From the NCBI RefSeq assembly GCF_019083965.1, contig NZ_JAHRCY010000014.1, positions 63,940 to 127,939 of the forward strand: a stretch of DNA of 64,000 nt, read 5' to 3'. Below the pieces are notes generated by a model that did not search any database, had not been told where the DNA came from, and saw nothing but the letters and a program-made list of their open reading frames with translations. Position 1 is the first letter of the stretch. Every line of letters begins with the position of its first letter. The DNA is from Catellatospora tritici (GTDB taxonomy: Bacteria > Actinomycetota > Actinomycetes > Mycobacteriales > Micromonosporaceae). Below, one piece after another: positions 11,643 to 20,206 of the stretch. A program made the translations under genes and the position numbers.

Positions 11643-12347
11643 ATGACCGCCCCGACCGATCCCGCGAACGAGGAAGCTCACCTCGAGACGGTCGACATGC
11701 TGCTGCACCTGTCGCGGCGGTCGCAGGCCATGGTCGACCGGCTCATCGGCTGCCTGGACCGGATGGGCCAGCAAGAGCAGGACCCCGAGCGGTTGAAGAA
11801 CTTCTTCGAGCTGGACTTCCTCGCCCTGCGGATGCGCCGCAACGACGAGAGCCTGCTGGTGCTGGCGGGCGGCGAGTCGGCACGCATCCGCCGCGACCCG
11901 GTCCCGCTGGAGGAGGTGCTGCAGGGCGCCTGCTCGGAGGTGGAGGACTTCCGCCGGATCGAGTTCGGCGTGGTCGAGCCGGGGTTCGTGGTGGCCGCCC
12001 CGGTCGTCAACGACCTGGTGCACCTGCTGGCGGAGCTGTTCGACAACGCGGCCGCGTTCTCCGCCCCGGACACGAAGGTGCTGGTGGAGGTGCGGCGGGT
12101 GACCGACCGGGCGGTGATCCTGATCGAGGACCGGGGTATCGGCATACCACCGGCGCGGCTGCGCGAACTGAACCAGCGGCTGGCCCACCCGGCGGTCCAG
12201 GTCGGCGCGGTCACGGTCCGGCAGATGGGCATCGGGGTGGTCGGGCGGCTGGCGCAGCGGCACGACATCCGGGTCGAGCTGGAGCCGGCCGGGGAGCGCG
12301 GCATCGCCGCCTCGGTGGTGCTGCCCGCACACGCCCTGGTGGGATGA
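11643..12347 (+). CDS. Stand-alone histidine-kinase-type ATPase domain protein (CvnA/nitrate-sensor kinase related)
   Basis: A 234-residue soluble protein made only of the phosphotransfer-like helices and the ATP-binding domain of an actinobacterial sensor kinase. ELDFLALRMRRNDESLLVLAG is typical of the dimerisation region of conservon CvnA kinases; ELFDNAAAFSAP is the N-box, EDRGIGIPP the G1 box and VRQMGIGVVGRLAQRH the second glycine-rich box. There is no signal peptide, membrane helix or sensor domain, and no partner (CvnB-D, roadblock, GTPase) follows. ATG at 11643 is preferred to GTG at 11634 because GGAG at 11631-11634 is correctly spaced for it. It may act as an anti-sigma-like or signalling ATPase; the partner is unknown. 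Confidence 0.75.
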   Translation: MTAPTDPANEEAHLETVDMLLHLSRRSQAMVDRLIGCLDRMGQQEQDPERLKNFFELDFLALRMRRNDESLLVLAGGESARIRRDPVPLEEVLQGACSEVEDFRRIEFGVVEPGFVVAAPVVNDLVHLLAELFDNAAAFSAPDTKVLVEVRRVTDRAVILIEDRGIGIPPARLRELNQRLAHPAVQVGAVTVRQMGIGVVGRLAQRHDIRVELEPAGERGIAASVVLPAHALVG

Positions 12348-12492
12348 GCCCGGGGCGGGCGTAAAACCGGTTCACGCCATCCGGGAGAATGGTGGAAACA
12401 CCTCTGCGCTAGTGGCTCGCCTTGACGGCCCGCCTGGACGGCGGACCGCCGACGCCTCCCACCAGCGTTCTCACGGAAAGGACGTGCTGGTC

Positions 12493-14220
12493 GTGGCTGT
12501 AAGCCCCGAGGCCGACTGGGTCTCCCGCTTCGCGGATGAAGTGATCGCCGAGGCGGAGCGTCGCGCGCCGGGCAAACCGATCGTCTGCGCGTCCGGCCTG
12601 AGCCCGTCCGGCCCGATCCACCTGGGCAACCTGCGTGAGGTGATGACCCCGCACCTGGTCGCCGACGAGATCCGCCGCCGCGGGTACGAGTGCGTGCACG
12701 TCCTCTCCTGGGACGACTACGACCGGTTCCGCAAGGTCCCGGCCGGGGTCCCCGGCATCGACCAGTCCTGGGCCGAGCACATCGGCAAGCCGCTGACCTC
12801 GGTGCCCGCCCCGGCCGGTAGCACCTATGCCAACTGGGCCGAGCACTTCAAGGCGCCGATGATCGAGTCGCTGGCGCAGCTCGGGGTGGAGTACCACCCG
12901 ATCAGCCAGACCGAGCAGTACACCTCCGGCAAGTACCGCGAGCAGATCCTGCTGGCCATGCGCGAGCGGGCCCGCATCGACGCGGTGCTGGACCGCTACC
13001 GCACCAAGAACCGCGCGGCGGGCGCCCAGCAGGGCAAGCTCGACGAGGAGGAGGCGGCCGCCGCCGCGGAGGCCGCCGAGGGTTCGGGCGCCGCCGGTGA
13101 GGACGACGGCAACACGGCGGCGGGGTACTTCCCGTACAAGCCGTACTGCTCGGTGTGCGACCGCGACCTGACCACCGTGGTCGCCTACGACGACGAGACC
13201 ACCGAGCTCGCCTACACCTGTGTGTGCGGGCACACCGAGCAGATCCGGCTGTCCGAGCACAACCGGGGCAAGCTGGTGTGGAAGGTCGACTGGCCGATGC
13301 GCTGGGCCTACGAGGGCGTGGTCTTCGAGCCCTCGGGCGTGGACCACTCCTCCCCCGGCTCGTCGTTCCAGGTCGGCGGGCAGCTCGTCGGTGAGATCTT
13401 CGGCGGCGAGCAGCCGATCGGCCCCATGTACGCCTTCGTCGGCATCTCCGGCATGGCCAAGATGAGCAGCTCGCGGGGCGGCGTGCCGACCCCGGCCGAC
13501 GCGCTGGACATCATGGAGCCGCCGCTGCTGCGCTGGCTGTACGCCCGCCGCCGCCCCAACCAGTCGTTCAAGATCGCGTTCGACCAGGAGATCCAGCGCC
13601 TGTACGACGAGTGGGACACCCTCGGCCGCAAGGTCGGCGACGACACCGCCACCCCGGCCGACGCCGCCGCGTACACCCGCGCCGTGGGCACCGCCGCCGG
13701 GCTGCTGCCGGTCACGCCGCACCCGCTGCCGTACCGCACGCTCGCCTCGATCGTCGACGTCACCACCGGCGACGAGGCGCAGACCCTGCGCATCCTGCGC
13801 GACCTCGACCCGGCCGACCCGGTCGCCTCCCTGGCCGAGACCCGGCCGCGCCTGGACAAGGCCCAGCGCTGGATCACCACCCACGTGCCCGCCGACCAGC
13901 GCACCCGGGTGCTGGCCGCGCCCGACGCCGAGCGGCTGGCGGCGCTGGGCGAGACCGAGCGGGAGTCGCTGCGGCTGCTGCTGGCCGGGCTGGACGAGCA
14001 CTGGTCACTCGAGGGCCTGACCACGCTGGTGTACGGCGTGCCGAAGGTGATGCTGGGGCTGCCGCCGGACGTCAAGCCGACGCCGGAGCTGAAGGTGGCG
14101 CAGCGGGAGTTCTTCGCCCTGCTGTACCACCTGCTGGTGGGCCGGGACACCGGCCCGCGCCTGCCCACGCTGCTGCTGGCGGTGGGGCCGGAGCGAGTCC
14201 GCTCACTGCTGACCCCGTGA
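12493..14220 (+). CDS. lysS: Class I lysyl-tRNA synthetase
   Basis: A 575-residue aminoacyl-tRNA synthetase of the class I (archaeal-type) lysine family, which charges tRNA-Lys. The HIGH-like motif is PSGPIHLGN (38-46) and the KMSKS-like motif KMSSS (323-327). A cysteine-rich ribbon CSVCDRDL...CVCGH lies in an insertion near residues 217-245, and the C-terminal helical anticodon domain fills the last 180 residues. Start at the GTG at 12493 is chosen because AAAGGA lies ten bases upstream; longer frames back to 12412 lack a good ribosome site. It stands alone, and an inverted repeat follows. Most bacteria use the unrelated class II enzyme; class I occurs in some actinobacteria. Confidence 0.95.
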   Translation: MAVSPEADWVSRFADEVIAEAERRAPGKPIVCASGLSPSGPIHLGNLREVMTPHLVADEIRRRGYECVHVLSWDDYDRFRKVPAGVPGIDQSWAEHIGKPLTSVPAPAGSTYANWAEHFKAPMIESLAQLGVEYHPISQTEQYTSGKYREQILLAMRERARIDAVLDRYRTKNRAAGAQQGKLDEEEAAAAAEAAEGSGAAGEDDGNTAAGYFPYKPYCSVCDRDLTTVVAYDDETTELAYTCVCGHTEQIRLSEHNRGKLVWKVDWPMRWAYEGVVFEPSGVDHSSPGSSFQVGGQLVGEIFGGEQPIGPMYAFVGISGMAKMSSSRGGVPTPADALDIMEPPLLRWLYARRRPNQSFKIAFDQEIQRLYDEWDTLGRKVGDDTATPADAAAYTRAVGTAAGLLPVTPHPLPYRTLASIVDVTTGDEAQTLRILRDLDPADPVASLAETRPRLDKAQRWITTHVPADQRTRVLAAPDAERLAALGETERESLRLLLAGLDEHWSLEGLTTLVYGVPKVMLGLPPDVKPTPELKVAQREFFALLYHLLVGRDTGPRLPTLLLAVGPERVRSLLTP

Positions 14221-14253
14221 CCCGCTGACTCGGCCGACCGGCCCGCTCTTACC

Positions 14254-14315
14254 TTGACGCTGGCCTATCCAGAGGACATTCCGCGAAATCCGTCCCCTGG
14301 ATAGGCCAGCGTCAA
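14254..14315. repeat. Inverted-repeat element, family 2, copy 1
   Basis: A 62-bp element with 17-bp arms TTGACGCTGGCCTATCC / GGATAGGCCAGCGTCAA; the inner part AGAGGAC...GTCCCCT continues the pairing. Copies lie at 35654-35734 and 45184-45264. This one sits between the converging lysS and phosphatase genes. Confidence 0.88.
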
Positions 14316-14380
14316 TGCATTGACGCGTGCCTCGAGCGCCCTCGCCCGCGCTCGGCGCCCGTGCTCCGCACCCAGGATGG

Positions 14381-14408
14381 GCGTCAGGCGTCAGGCGTCA
14401 GGCGTCAG
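14381..14408. repeat. Four 7-bp tandem repeats over a stop codon
   Basis: GCGTCAG is repeated four times; the last unit contains the TGA (minus strand) of the phosphatase gene. Slippage here could change the C-terminus or 3' region of that gene. Confidence 0.85.
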
Positions 14409-15139
14409 GGCCGAGGTTCGAGCAGGTGGTCGCGCAGGGCCTGAACCATCGTCTCGTCCACGCCCAGGCGCTGCTCCGCGTAGCCGCGCACGGAGCCGTA
14501 CGCCCTGGTCAGGTCCGCCAGGAACAACCGCATGATCTCCGCCGGCGCCCGGCCGTACCCCGGCCAGATCGGCGGGCGCCCCATCCGGGCCGTGATGTCG
14601 GCCACCAGGTGCTCGGTGGCCAGTTCGGTCAGCGCGAAATCGGCGACGACGACGTCCTCGGGCACCTCCAGTAACGACAGCACCAGCGCGGCGACGATCC
14701 CGGTCCGGTCCTTGCCCGAGGCGCAGTGGAACACCGTGGGCGCGCCGTCCGCGGCCGCGATCAGCTCCAGCGCAACGCGCAGCTCGGCCACGCCGTCCTC
14801 GGCCACCTCGGCGTACTTCCCGGCCAGGAAGGGCACCGGGTCGACCTCCGGCCCCAGCTCCGCCTGACGGTAGGGCCGCTGCTCGATGCTCAGGTTGTGC
14901 CAGGTGAAGCTGTCGTGCCCGCGAACCCGGCCGTTGCGCTCGATCTCCCATGGGTAGCGCAGGTCGATCACGGTGCGGACACCGAGCGCCAGGAACGCGG
15001 CCCAGTCGGCGTCGTCGAGCTTGCTCAGGGAGTCCGACCGGTACAGCCGACCCCAGCCCACCGTCCTGCCATCGGCGGTGCGGTAGCCGCCGAGATCACG
15101 GAAATTGTGCACCCGTTGGAACGGGACATGTCTGCTCAC
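14405..15139 (-). CDS. Tyrosine-protein phosphatase (dual-specificity/lipid-phosphatase-like)
   Basis: A 244-residue protein of the bacterial tyrosine-phosphatase family (PtpB-like). The catalytic P-loop is HCASGKDRTG (CX5R), with the Cys nucleophile and Arg in place; NFRDLGGY near the N-terminus and the VIDLRYPWE segment are also characteristic. Members dephosphorylate phosphotyrosine proteins or phosphoinositides. The GTG at 15139 gives the usual N-terminus (SRHVPFQRVHNFRDLGG); no strong ribosome site is visible, so the start is uncertain. The gene is divergent from the small gene at 15225 and converges on lysS. Confidence 0.88.
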   Translation of the reverse strand: MSRHVPFQRVHNFRDLGGYRTADGRTVGWGRLYRSDSLSKLDDADWAAFLALGVRTVIDLRYPWEIERNGRVRGHDSFTWHNLSIEQRPYRQAELGPEVDPVPFLAGKYAEVAEDGVAELRVALELIAAADGAPTVFHCASGKDRTGIVAALVLSLLEVPEDVVVADFALTELATEHLVADITARMGRPPIWPGYGRAPAEIMRLFLADLTRAYGSVRGYAEQRLGVDETMVQALRDHLLEPRP

Positions 15140-15224
15140 ATCGCCCGACTGTACGGCGCACCCGTTCACCCCGCCGTCCCCCGCGCGCCGGTTGGCGGTT
15201 GTCCTGGCGGGGCATGCTGGAACC

Positions 15225-15563
15225 ATGGCGAACGAGTGGAACGAGATCGGTGACCGACTCCAGGGACTGGGACTGAAGCTCAAGCTGCACTTCGAGCAGT
15301 CCGGCCCCGACGCGTGGCCCGACGCGCTGAACAAGCTCGGCACGGCCGTGGAGGACCTGTTCAAGACCACGAGCAACGCGGTACAGGACGAGGCCGTACG
15401 CGCCGATGTCCGTGACGTGGGGCATCTGCTGGCCGACGCGGTCTCCAACACGCTCGGCAAGGCGAGCCAGGACATCCGCGGCCGCTTCGGCAGCGACGCC
15501 CGCGACAGCGGTGGCCCCGAGGACAAGGCACCGGGCACGGATCCGGGCACGGGCACTCCGTGA
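15225..15563 (+). CDS. Small soluble hypothetical protein
   Basis: A 112-residue protein starting MANEWNEIGDRLQGLGLKLKLHFEQ. The first 85 residues look like two or three amphipathic helices; the last 25 are Asp/Gly/Pro-rich and probably disordered. No signal peptide or membrane segment is seen. Similar short helical proteins are common in actinobacteria, but I cannot name a family or function. It is divergent from the phosphatase, sharing an 85-bp upstream region. Confidence 0.65.
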   Translation: MANEWNEIGDRLQGLGLKLKLHFEQSGPDAWPDALNKLGTAVEDLFKTTSNAVQDEAVRADVRDVGHLLADAVSNTLGKASQDIRGRFGSDARDSGGPEDKAPGTDPGTGTP

Positions 15564-15721
15564 GCTGACGCGGCCGGATCAGGCACCCGCGGCGCGCCGG
15601 GCGGTGCGTCAGACCGTGGACGACCCGCCGTAGACGGTGTCGACCAGCGCGGCGCGGGCGGGCACCAGCGCGCGGCCCTTGGGGAGGGACAGGGTCGCAC
15701 ACCGTCGGTACGTTGGCTTGC

Positions 15722-16240
15722 ATGACCGACGAGACGGCCCGCAGCGGCTGGCAGAACGGCGTGCTGGCGGCGACCTCGCTGCTCGCGGCGGTGATCGGGG
15801 CGTGGGTGCTGCTGACCTTGGTAGCGCCGCAATCGAAGTTGCTCGCCGTCATGGCGGCGCTGCTCTGGGCGGCCGCCATGACGGTCCTCGCCGTACGGGC
15901 GGTCCGGCTCGGGGTGTACACCGAACAGTCCGTCCTGGTGGTCCGCGGTATGGCGCGGACCTGGCGCATCCCCGCCGCCGATGTGGCCCGGGTGCCGGTG
16001 GTCGAGCAGTCCAACGGCCGGGGCGGCCGCTACTTCGCCCCAGTGATCATGTATTACGTCACCGCCGAGCCGCGCCCGGTCGCATCGCGGGCGACGCCGT
16101 CGGGCGAGCGGCCGACCGCGGGCGTACTGGTGCCGTGGCAGTCGGCGCCGACGGAGCAGGACGCGCGGCGCTACGCGGAACGGATCGAGGCACTCGTGGC
16201 GCGGGCCCGCGCCGCGACGGGCGAATCCACCGCGCAGTAG
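15722..16240 (+). CDS. Membrane protein with a PH-like domain
   Basis: A 172-residue protein with two adjacent hydrophobic helices (about residues 12-37 and 40-62) followed by a beta-rich soluble segment beginning VYTEQSVLVVRGMARTWRIPAADV, a pattern common in small actinobacterial proteins with a membrane-attached bacterial PH domain. The ATG at 15722 is used; a TTG three codons earlier is possible. Function is unknown. Flanking spacers (15564-15721 and 16241-16390) show no gene. Confidence 0.7.
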   Translation: MTDETARSGWQNGVLAATSLLAAVIGAWVLLTLVAPQSKLLAVMAALLWAAAMTVLAVRAVRLGVYTEQSVLVVRGMARTWRIPAADVARVPVVEQSNGRGGRYFAPVIMYYVTAEPRPVASRATPSGERPTAGVLVPWQSAPTEQDARRYAERIEALVARARAATGESTAQ

Positions 16241-16390
16241 GCACGCCCGAGCAGGACCGGAACGCTGGGCTCCCGCGGTGCCGGGGACGTCCCGCCGGGG
16301 TCCGGATACGAGTCGTAGTCGGCCTGACCAGCGCTGCTAGAGAGTGTCGAGGAACGCGCGGACAGCTACGGCCAGCGGTTTCGTACCGGC

Positions 16391-17125
16391 CTACAGTCGC
16401 AGCATGTCCTTGACCAGGCGGTGCCTGACACGCCACTGATCGCGGTCGCCCGAGGGCAGGGGGAAGCCGCCTTCGCCGAAGACCCAGTTGAGGTAGGCCA
16501 CGAACGGCATGGTGGTTTCCCAGGAGAACAGCCCCTCGACGCACCCGTCCGGCAGCACGATCCCGTAGGGGCTGCCCCCGCTGACGTTCTGCTTGTGGAA
16601 CTTGTCCGGTGCCAGCGGCAGCACGAACAGTCGTGAGTCCCGCCGAGCGCTCCAGGCGTCGTCGAAGTACTCGCGGATGGACTCGTCGCTGTGCCGTGTC
16701 CCTTCCACCTCCAACACGAGGGGGTCGGCGTCGGCCGAACTCGTCCATTCCGGATGTGTCCCGACGAGCCATACGTCCCCCACGAGCCGGACCCATGACA
16801 GCAGGGTCAGCGGTACGGCCCCGAATCGCCGCTCCAACCACCTCGCGTGCTCGTCGGCGGCCGGCGTCGGCGGATGGTGGGCCACGCAGGGGGTTTCCTG
16901 GTCGTCATTGCCGTGGAACCGGTAGCCCTCGTCGGTCAGACGTCGCACGATGAGCTCGATGTTGTGCCGGGCGCGGCGGGCCATCTCGTCACACACGAGC
17001 TGCGCCTCGTCGAGGAGCTCGGGGTGCGACCGGATGGTGCCGCCCAGCTGCCTGAACTCGTACCAGACTTGGTCGTGCTGCCCGTTCTGATAGCGGTCCA
17101 GCCACCGCGGCTCTCGGTTGATCAT
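16391..17125 (-). CDS. Hypothetical cytoplasmic protein
   Basis: A 244-residue protein without signal or membrane segments. It opens with a helical, Arg/Gln-rich part (residues 1-70, ending LIVRRLTDEGYRFHG), then a domain with many aromatic residues, including VPLTLLSWVRLVGDVWLVGTHPEW and SPYGIVLPDGC. I do not recognise the family. Codon use still fits the genome. Its start codon lies 12 bp from a perfect 30-bp duplication, and the MerR-methyltransferase gene lies upstream in the same direction, possibly in one transcript. Confidence 0.65.
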   Translation of the reverse strand: MINREPRWLDRYQNGQHDQVWYEFRQLGGTIRSHPELLDEAQLVCDEMARRARHNIELIVRRLTDEGYRFHGNDDQETPCVAHHPPTPAADEHARWLERRFGAVPLTLLSWVRLVGDVWLVGTHPEWTSSADADPLVLEVEGTRHSDESIREYFDDAWSARRDSRLFVLPLAPDKFHKQNVSGGSPYGIVLPDGCVEGLFSWETTMPFVAYLNWVFGEGGFPLPSGDRDQWRVRHRLVKDMLRL

Positions 17126-17137
17126 CGCGTCATTATC

Positions 17138-17197
17138 GCGTCGCGGCTCAGCCCCGCACAGATCATGGCGTCGCGGCTCAGCCCCGCACAGATCATG
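17138..17197. repeat. Perfect 30-bp tandem duplication
   Basis: Two exact adjacent copies of a 30-bp unit (begins GCGTCGCGGCTCAGCCCC, ends AGATCATG) lie in the short spacer between the MerR-methyltransferase stop and the start of the 244-residue gene. The identity suggests a recent duplication. Confidence 0.9.
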
Positions 17198-17215
17198 TTG
17201 GCACGATGGTCCGGG

Positions 17216-18331
17216 TCAAGCTACGAGCAGGCGGAGGCCGAGATCTGCCGCGTCGAGGTCGGCGAGGTCGCGGTTGCGCTCGGCCCACCGACCGGAGGCG
17301 AGGTCGTCGTCGAGGCTTCGCATCGCCCGCTGCTCGGCGTCGGGCCCGACCCTCGTCCATACCGACATCGCACGGCGCACGTGATCCTCCAGATACGCCC
17401 TCGGTCGGCGCCAGTACGCCTCGAACAGGCCGTCGGCGCAGTCCCACGGAACGGGGACCGGCTCCGCGCGGGCGCCGATTGCGTCGGCCATCCCGGCAAG
17501 CGAGGGAAATTCTGCGAGGACGGTGGTGAACTCGGGCAAGTAGTCGCGGGTCAGCCAGAACCGGTCCTGCCATCCGGGTTCGTCGGTGTCGAACGTGAGC
17601 ACCACCACGCGACGGGCCACGCGCCGCATCTCGCGCAGCCCGGCGATCGGGTCCCCCCAGTGGTGGACGGTGGAGACGGCCATCGCGGCATCGAAGGACT
17701 GGTCCTCGAACGGCAGGCTCTCCGCAGCGGCAGCCACGCACGGAGCCGCGCCCGCGGGACGCTGCGCCCGCATGACCGCCGACGGCTCCACCGCGGTCAC
17801 GTCACGATCAGAGGGCTCGTAGGAGCCGGTGCCGGCCCCGACGTTCAGCACTGTCTGTGCGTCCCCGAGCGCGTCCCAGATCTGCGCGGCGATCCGCGGC
17901 TCGGTGCGCCGCGTCGCGGTGTAGGCACCGCCGATCGCGTCGTACAGCCGTGCACCGAGCATCTCCATTTGCTCTTCTGGTGTCACCGTCAGTCCCTTCC
18001 CTCGTGCCCTGAGTTCCCTGTCGATGGCCGCGACCATGGCATCAGCGCGATCGCGCCGCTCCAGCAGCAGGCCGCGCAGTCGGTGCAGGTGCGCGACCGC
18101 GTCGGTGGACGGGTCGCCGACCAAGTCCGCGACCTCCCGCAGCCCGAACCCCAGCCGACGGTAGGCCAGCACCTCGCGCAGCCGCTCCACGTCGCCCGCC
18201 GAATAGGCCCGGTACCCGGCCGCGGTCCGTGCCGACGGCCGTACGAGCCCGATCTCGTCGTAGTGATGCAGCGTGCGGACACTCACGCCGCCCAACTCGG
18301 CCACGCGTCCTACGGTCCAGTGCTCTTCCAC
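17216..18331 (-). CDS. MerR-type regulator fused to a SAM-dependent methyltransferase
   Basis: A 371-residue two-domain protein. Residues 5-73 are a MerR winged-helix DNA-binding domain (VGRVAELGGVSVRTLHHYD...GLVRPSARTAAGYRAY), followed by the dimerisation helix (about 78-110). Where MerR proteins usually have a small effector domain, residues about 120-371 form a class I methyltransferase with motif I VLNVGAGTGSY (161-171), an acidic motif II (VTAVEPS) and SFDAAMAVSTVHHW as motif IV. It may sense or modify its own ligand, for example a small toxic compound, or couple SAM levels to transcription; this is inference. It lies at the edge of a lower-GC patch and no clear target gene is divergent. 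Confidence 0.85.
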   Translation of the reverse strand: MEEHWTVGRVAELGGVSVRTLHHYDEIGLVRPSARTAAGYRAYSAGDVERLREVLAYRRLGFGLREVADLVGDPSTDAVAHLHRLRGLLLERRDRADAMVAAIDRELRARGKGLTVTPEEQMEMLGARLYDAIGGAYTATRRTEPRIAAQIWDALGDAQTVLNVGAGTGSYEPSDRDVTAVEPSAVMRAQRPAGAAPCVAAAAESLPFEDQSFDAAMAVSTVHHWGDPIAGLREMRRVARRVVVLTFDTDEPGWQDRFWLTRDYLPEFTTVLAEFPSLAGMADAIGARAEPVPVPWDCADGLFEAYWRRPRAYLEDHVRRAMSVWTRVGPDAEQRAMRSLDDDLASGRWAERNRDLADLDAADLGLRLLVA

Positions 18332-18908
18332 GCGACCGACTATGCAGCCTGACGCCAGGTGAGGGTCAAGCGCTTCGCTGCTGGCAGCAAGAGCCGAACG
18401 CGGAGCAGCGGATCTTCGGTGACTGCCGCGAGCCAGAGCGATGGTGTGGTTCAGAGAAACATGCGTGCGCTGCCCGCCGCGCCGGCCCGACCACGCTCAA
18501 CGCACCCGGCTCCGACAGCCGCAGCGACCCTGTCCCGTCGGATCAGACCGTGCCGTTCGGGCGCGACATCCCACCGAACTGGTGCTGCCCCGGCGCACGA
18601 TCTGCCGCATCCGCCGCCGCTGCTGGTCGGTCAACCCCCGGCTGCCCGTCGTCCGCGACTGGCCGACCCACTTCCCTAGCGTGTCGAGTAAACGATCCCG
18701 AGCGGCTGCCAGAAGAGCAGCATAATCGGGGTGAGAAGATCTCTACGAGTGAAGCGCCTGGTCATGGTCAGTTTGATCGTGAAACCATCCCCGGTCACGA
18801 TGCCGACACTACCGGCGGCCAACACCGTGAATGTTTGCGATCACGGACTAGCCAGTCATGGCTGGCGATACGGCATCCCTGCAGGCCCAATGGAGCTAAC
18901 TTGATAGT
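18332..18908. other. 577-bp region without an intact gene
   Basis: Between the MerR-methyltransferase start and the membrane-anchored protein at 18909 I see no intact gene. Composition drifts from about 70% to near 55% G+C along it. On the minus strand a stop-free stretch of about 80 codons is present (listed separately), and a possible 29-codon frame starts at about 18765. The region reads as debris of an inserted element. Confidence 0.5.
18497..18742 (-). pseudogene. Decayed coding fragment, origin uncertain
   Basis: A stop-bounded stretch of about 81 codons with no suitable start. It contains HPDYAALLAAARDRLLDTLG and LTDQQRRRMRQIVRRGST, which look like genuine protein sequence (amphipathic helix, then a basic helix resembling the first helix of some transposases), after which the frame becomes Arg/Cys-rich nonsense. 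This pattern suggests a broken gene, perhaps part of a transposase or resolvase, but no family can be assigned with safety. Confidence 0.25.
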
Positions 18909-19829
18909 GTGGCCAAGGCTAAAGGGCGATCGTCGACACCCAGGTCTGACCGCTCGAAACTTGGCCCCAATGCCAAGGTGCTATCGGCGTGCGGTGCCCT
19001 CCTCCTTATCGTTGTCACGGCACTGGTCACGCCACTAGGCCAAAAGCTGATTGATGCGATCTGGCCCAGACGCGAAACCACACTCGTGGTCTCCAGCTCA
19101 TGGCCCATGCCGGGTGGCGAAGGACTTTCGTGCCTGACCTCGATGGGCGTCGCCGGATTCGGGAATGCTCCGGACCTGGTAAAACTTGCCGAACGCCTAA
19201 CCCCAAGCCGCGATCCCCTCTTGCAGGTAGTGGAGCAGGTCAAGGCGGCCCCTTGGTACAAAGGTGAGTTACGCATCAATCTCACCACACCAGACGATCG
19301 GCCAGTCTACGTAACTGGCGTAAGTGTCGTCATACATGAGCGCTCGACCCAAAATCCATCCTGGGGGTTGGAATTCAATCCTGGCTGCGGTGGTGGTCCG
19401 CCAGTACGACTCTTTGAAGTGTTGCTCGATCGGGGCAGCGTGCTCGATCGAGGGGTGTACGGCGACACGTCGGGAGAGATAGCCGACCCTACGTTTATGC
19501 CACGAACCGAGCCGCTCGGCCGCACATTCATCGTGTCGCGAAGCGATCCGGCCGAGCTTGTCTTTCAAGTCGCGGCATGTCGGGGGTATTACGAATGGGG
19601 AGTAGTGATCGATTACCTCGCTGGCGACCAAGCACGTAAGACGTTTGTTGGCACCGCACGTGATCCCCTTGTCATGTCGGCTGGTTGGGAAGGTACCCGC
19701 CGACACTTCGCCTGGATCGATTGGAACGCGAATAGCGTACACGTCAATGACGGCCCTCTACCGGAACCGCCCACCGGCGCAGGCTCGAATCGACAGATGC
19801 CGTGGCATGCAGCCGAGATCTGCCGCTGA
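18909..19829 (+). CDS. Membrane-anchored hypothetical protein
   Basis: A 306-residue protein with a basic cytoplasmic start (1-22), one membrane helix (about 24-47, VLSACGALLLIVVTALVTPLG) and a large extracellular part of unknown fold that contains several cysteines. The GTG at 18909 is the likely start. G+C content and codon choice are lower than in neighbouring genes, which suggests horizontal acquisition. No domain is recognised. It lies in a cluster of similar low-GC genes next to tRNA-Ala. Confidence 0.6.
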   Translation: MAKAKGRSSTPRSDRSKLGPNAKVLSACGALLLIVVTALVTPLGQKLIDAIWPRRETTLVVSSSWPMPGGEGLSCLTSMGVAGFGNAPDLVKLAERLTPSRDPLLQVVEQVKAAPWYKGELRINLTTPDDRPVYVTGVSVVIHERSTQNPSWGLEFNPGCGGGPPVRLFEVLLDRGSVLDRGVYGDTSGEIADPTFMPRTEPLGRTFIVSRSDPAELVFQVAACRGYYEWGVVIDYLAGDQARKTFVGTARDPLVMSAGWEGTRRHFAWIDWNANSVHVNDGPLPEPPTGAGSNRQMPWHAAEICR

Positions 19830-19850
19830 CCGCGAAGCCGAATCGAAAGT

Positions 19851-20024
19851 CTAGGCCGGGCCGCGCACAGCAGCCGACAACAGTTCGGCCCACGTCATGA
19901 GGTCGAAGTCGATGGCCCGCGCAGCACCGTCGCTGAGTACTGCCATCGGCGCATCGGGCTGTAGATCGATCCGTCCGACCAGCGCGTGTTCGGCTACGGC
20001 CGGGTCGGTCGCAGCGCTGGACAT
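19851..20024 (-). pseudogene. C-terminal fragment of a PP2C-like phosphatase (remnant)
   Basis: A 57-codon frame reading VGRIDLQPDAPMAVLSDGAA and IDFDLMTWAELLSAAVRGPA, which resembles the C-terminal part of actinobacterial PP2C-type phosphatases (the VALLSDGASRLVD...W..LL pattern). An upstream in-frame stop and the absence of the rest of the domain indicate a remnant. The surrounding 19830-20206 spacer holds nothing else apart from a terminator. Confidence 0.35.
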
Positions 20025-20075
20025 GCTGATTGAGGAGGCGCGGGGAACGACTGAAGTTGATCAAAGGCTAAACTG

Positions 20076-20125
20076 GCCGCCGATCCGTGGTTTGCCCAAG
20101 GCAAGCCCACGGGTCGGCGGCTTTT
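20076..20125 (+). terminator. Rho-independent-type terminator
   Basis: A 15-bp stem, GCCGCCGATCCGTGG paired with CCACGGGTCGGCGGC with one mismatch, encloses a 16-base loop and is followed by TTTT at 20122-20125. It ends plus-strand transcription well before the gene at 20207; the gene at 18909 ends about 250 bp upstream. Confidence 0.7.
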
Positions 20126-20206
20126 GCGTTTGCCGACAGGGCAGTTTCCATCTGCCGCACGAGCCTTACTATGAGCGCCCCACCGGCAACAACCGCAGAA
20201 GGCAAC

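Noticed and set aside
18497..18742. IS630-type transposase N-terminus
   Set aside because: Only a short basic helix resembles it; the following sequence does not, so no family name is given.
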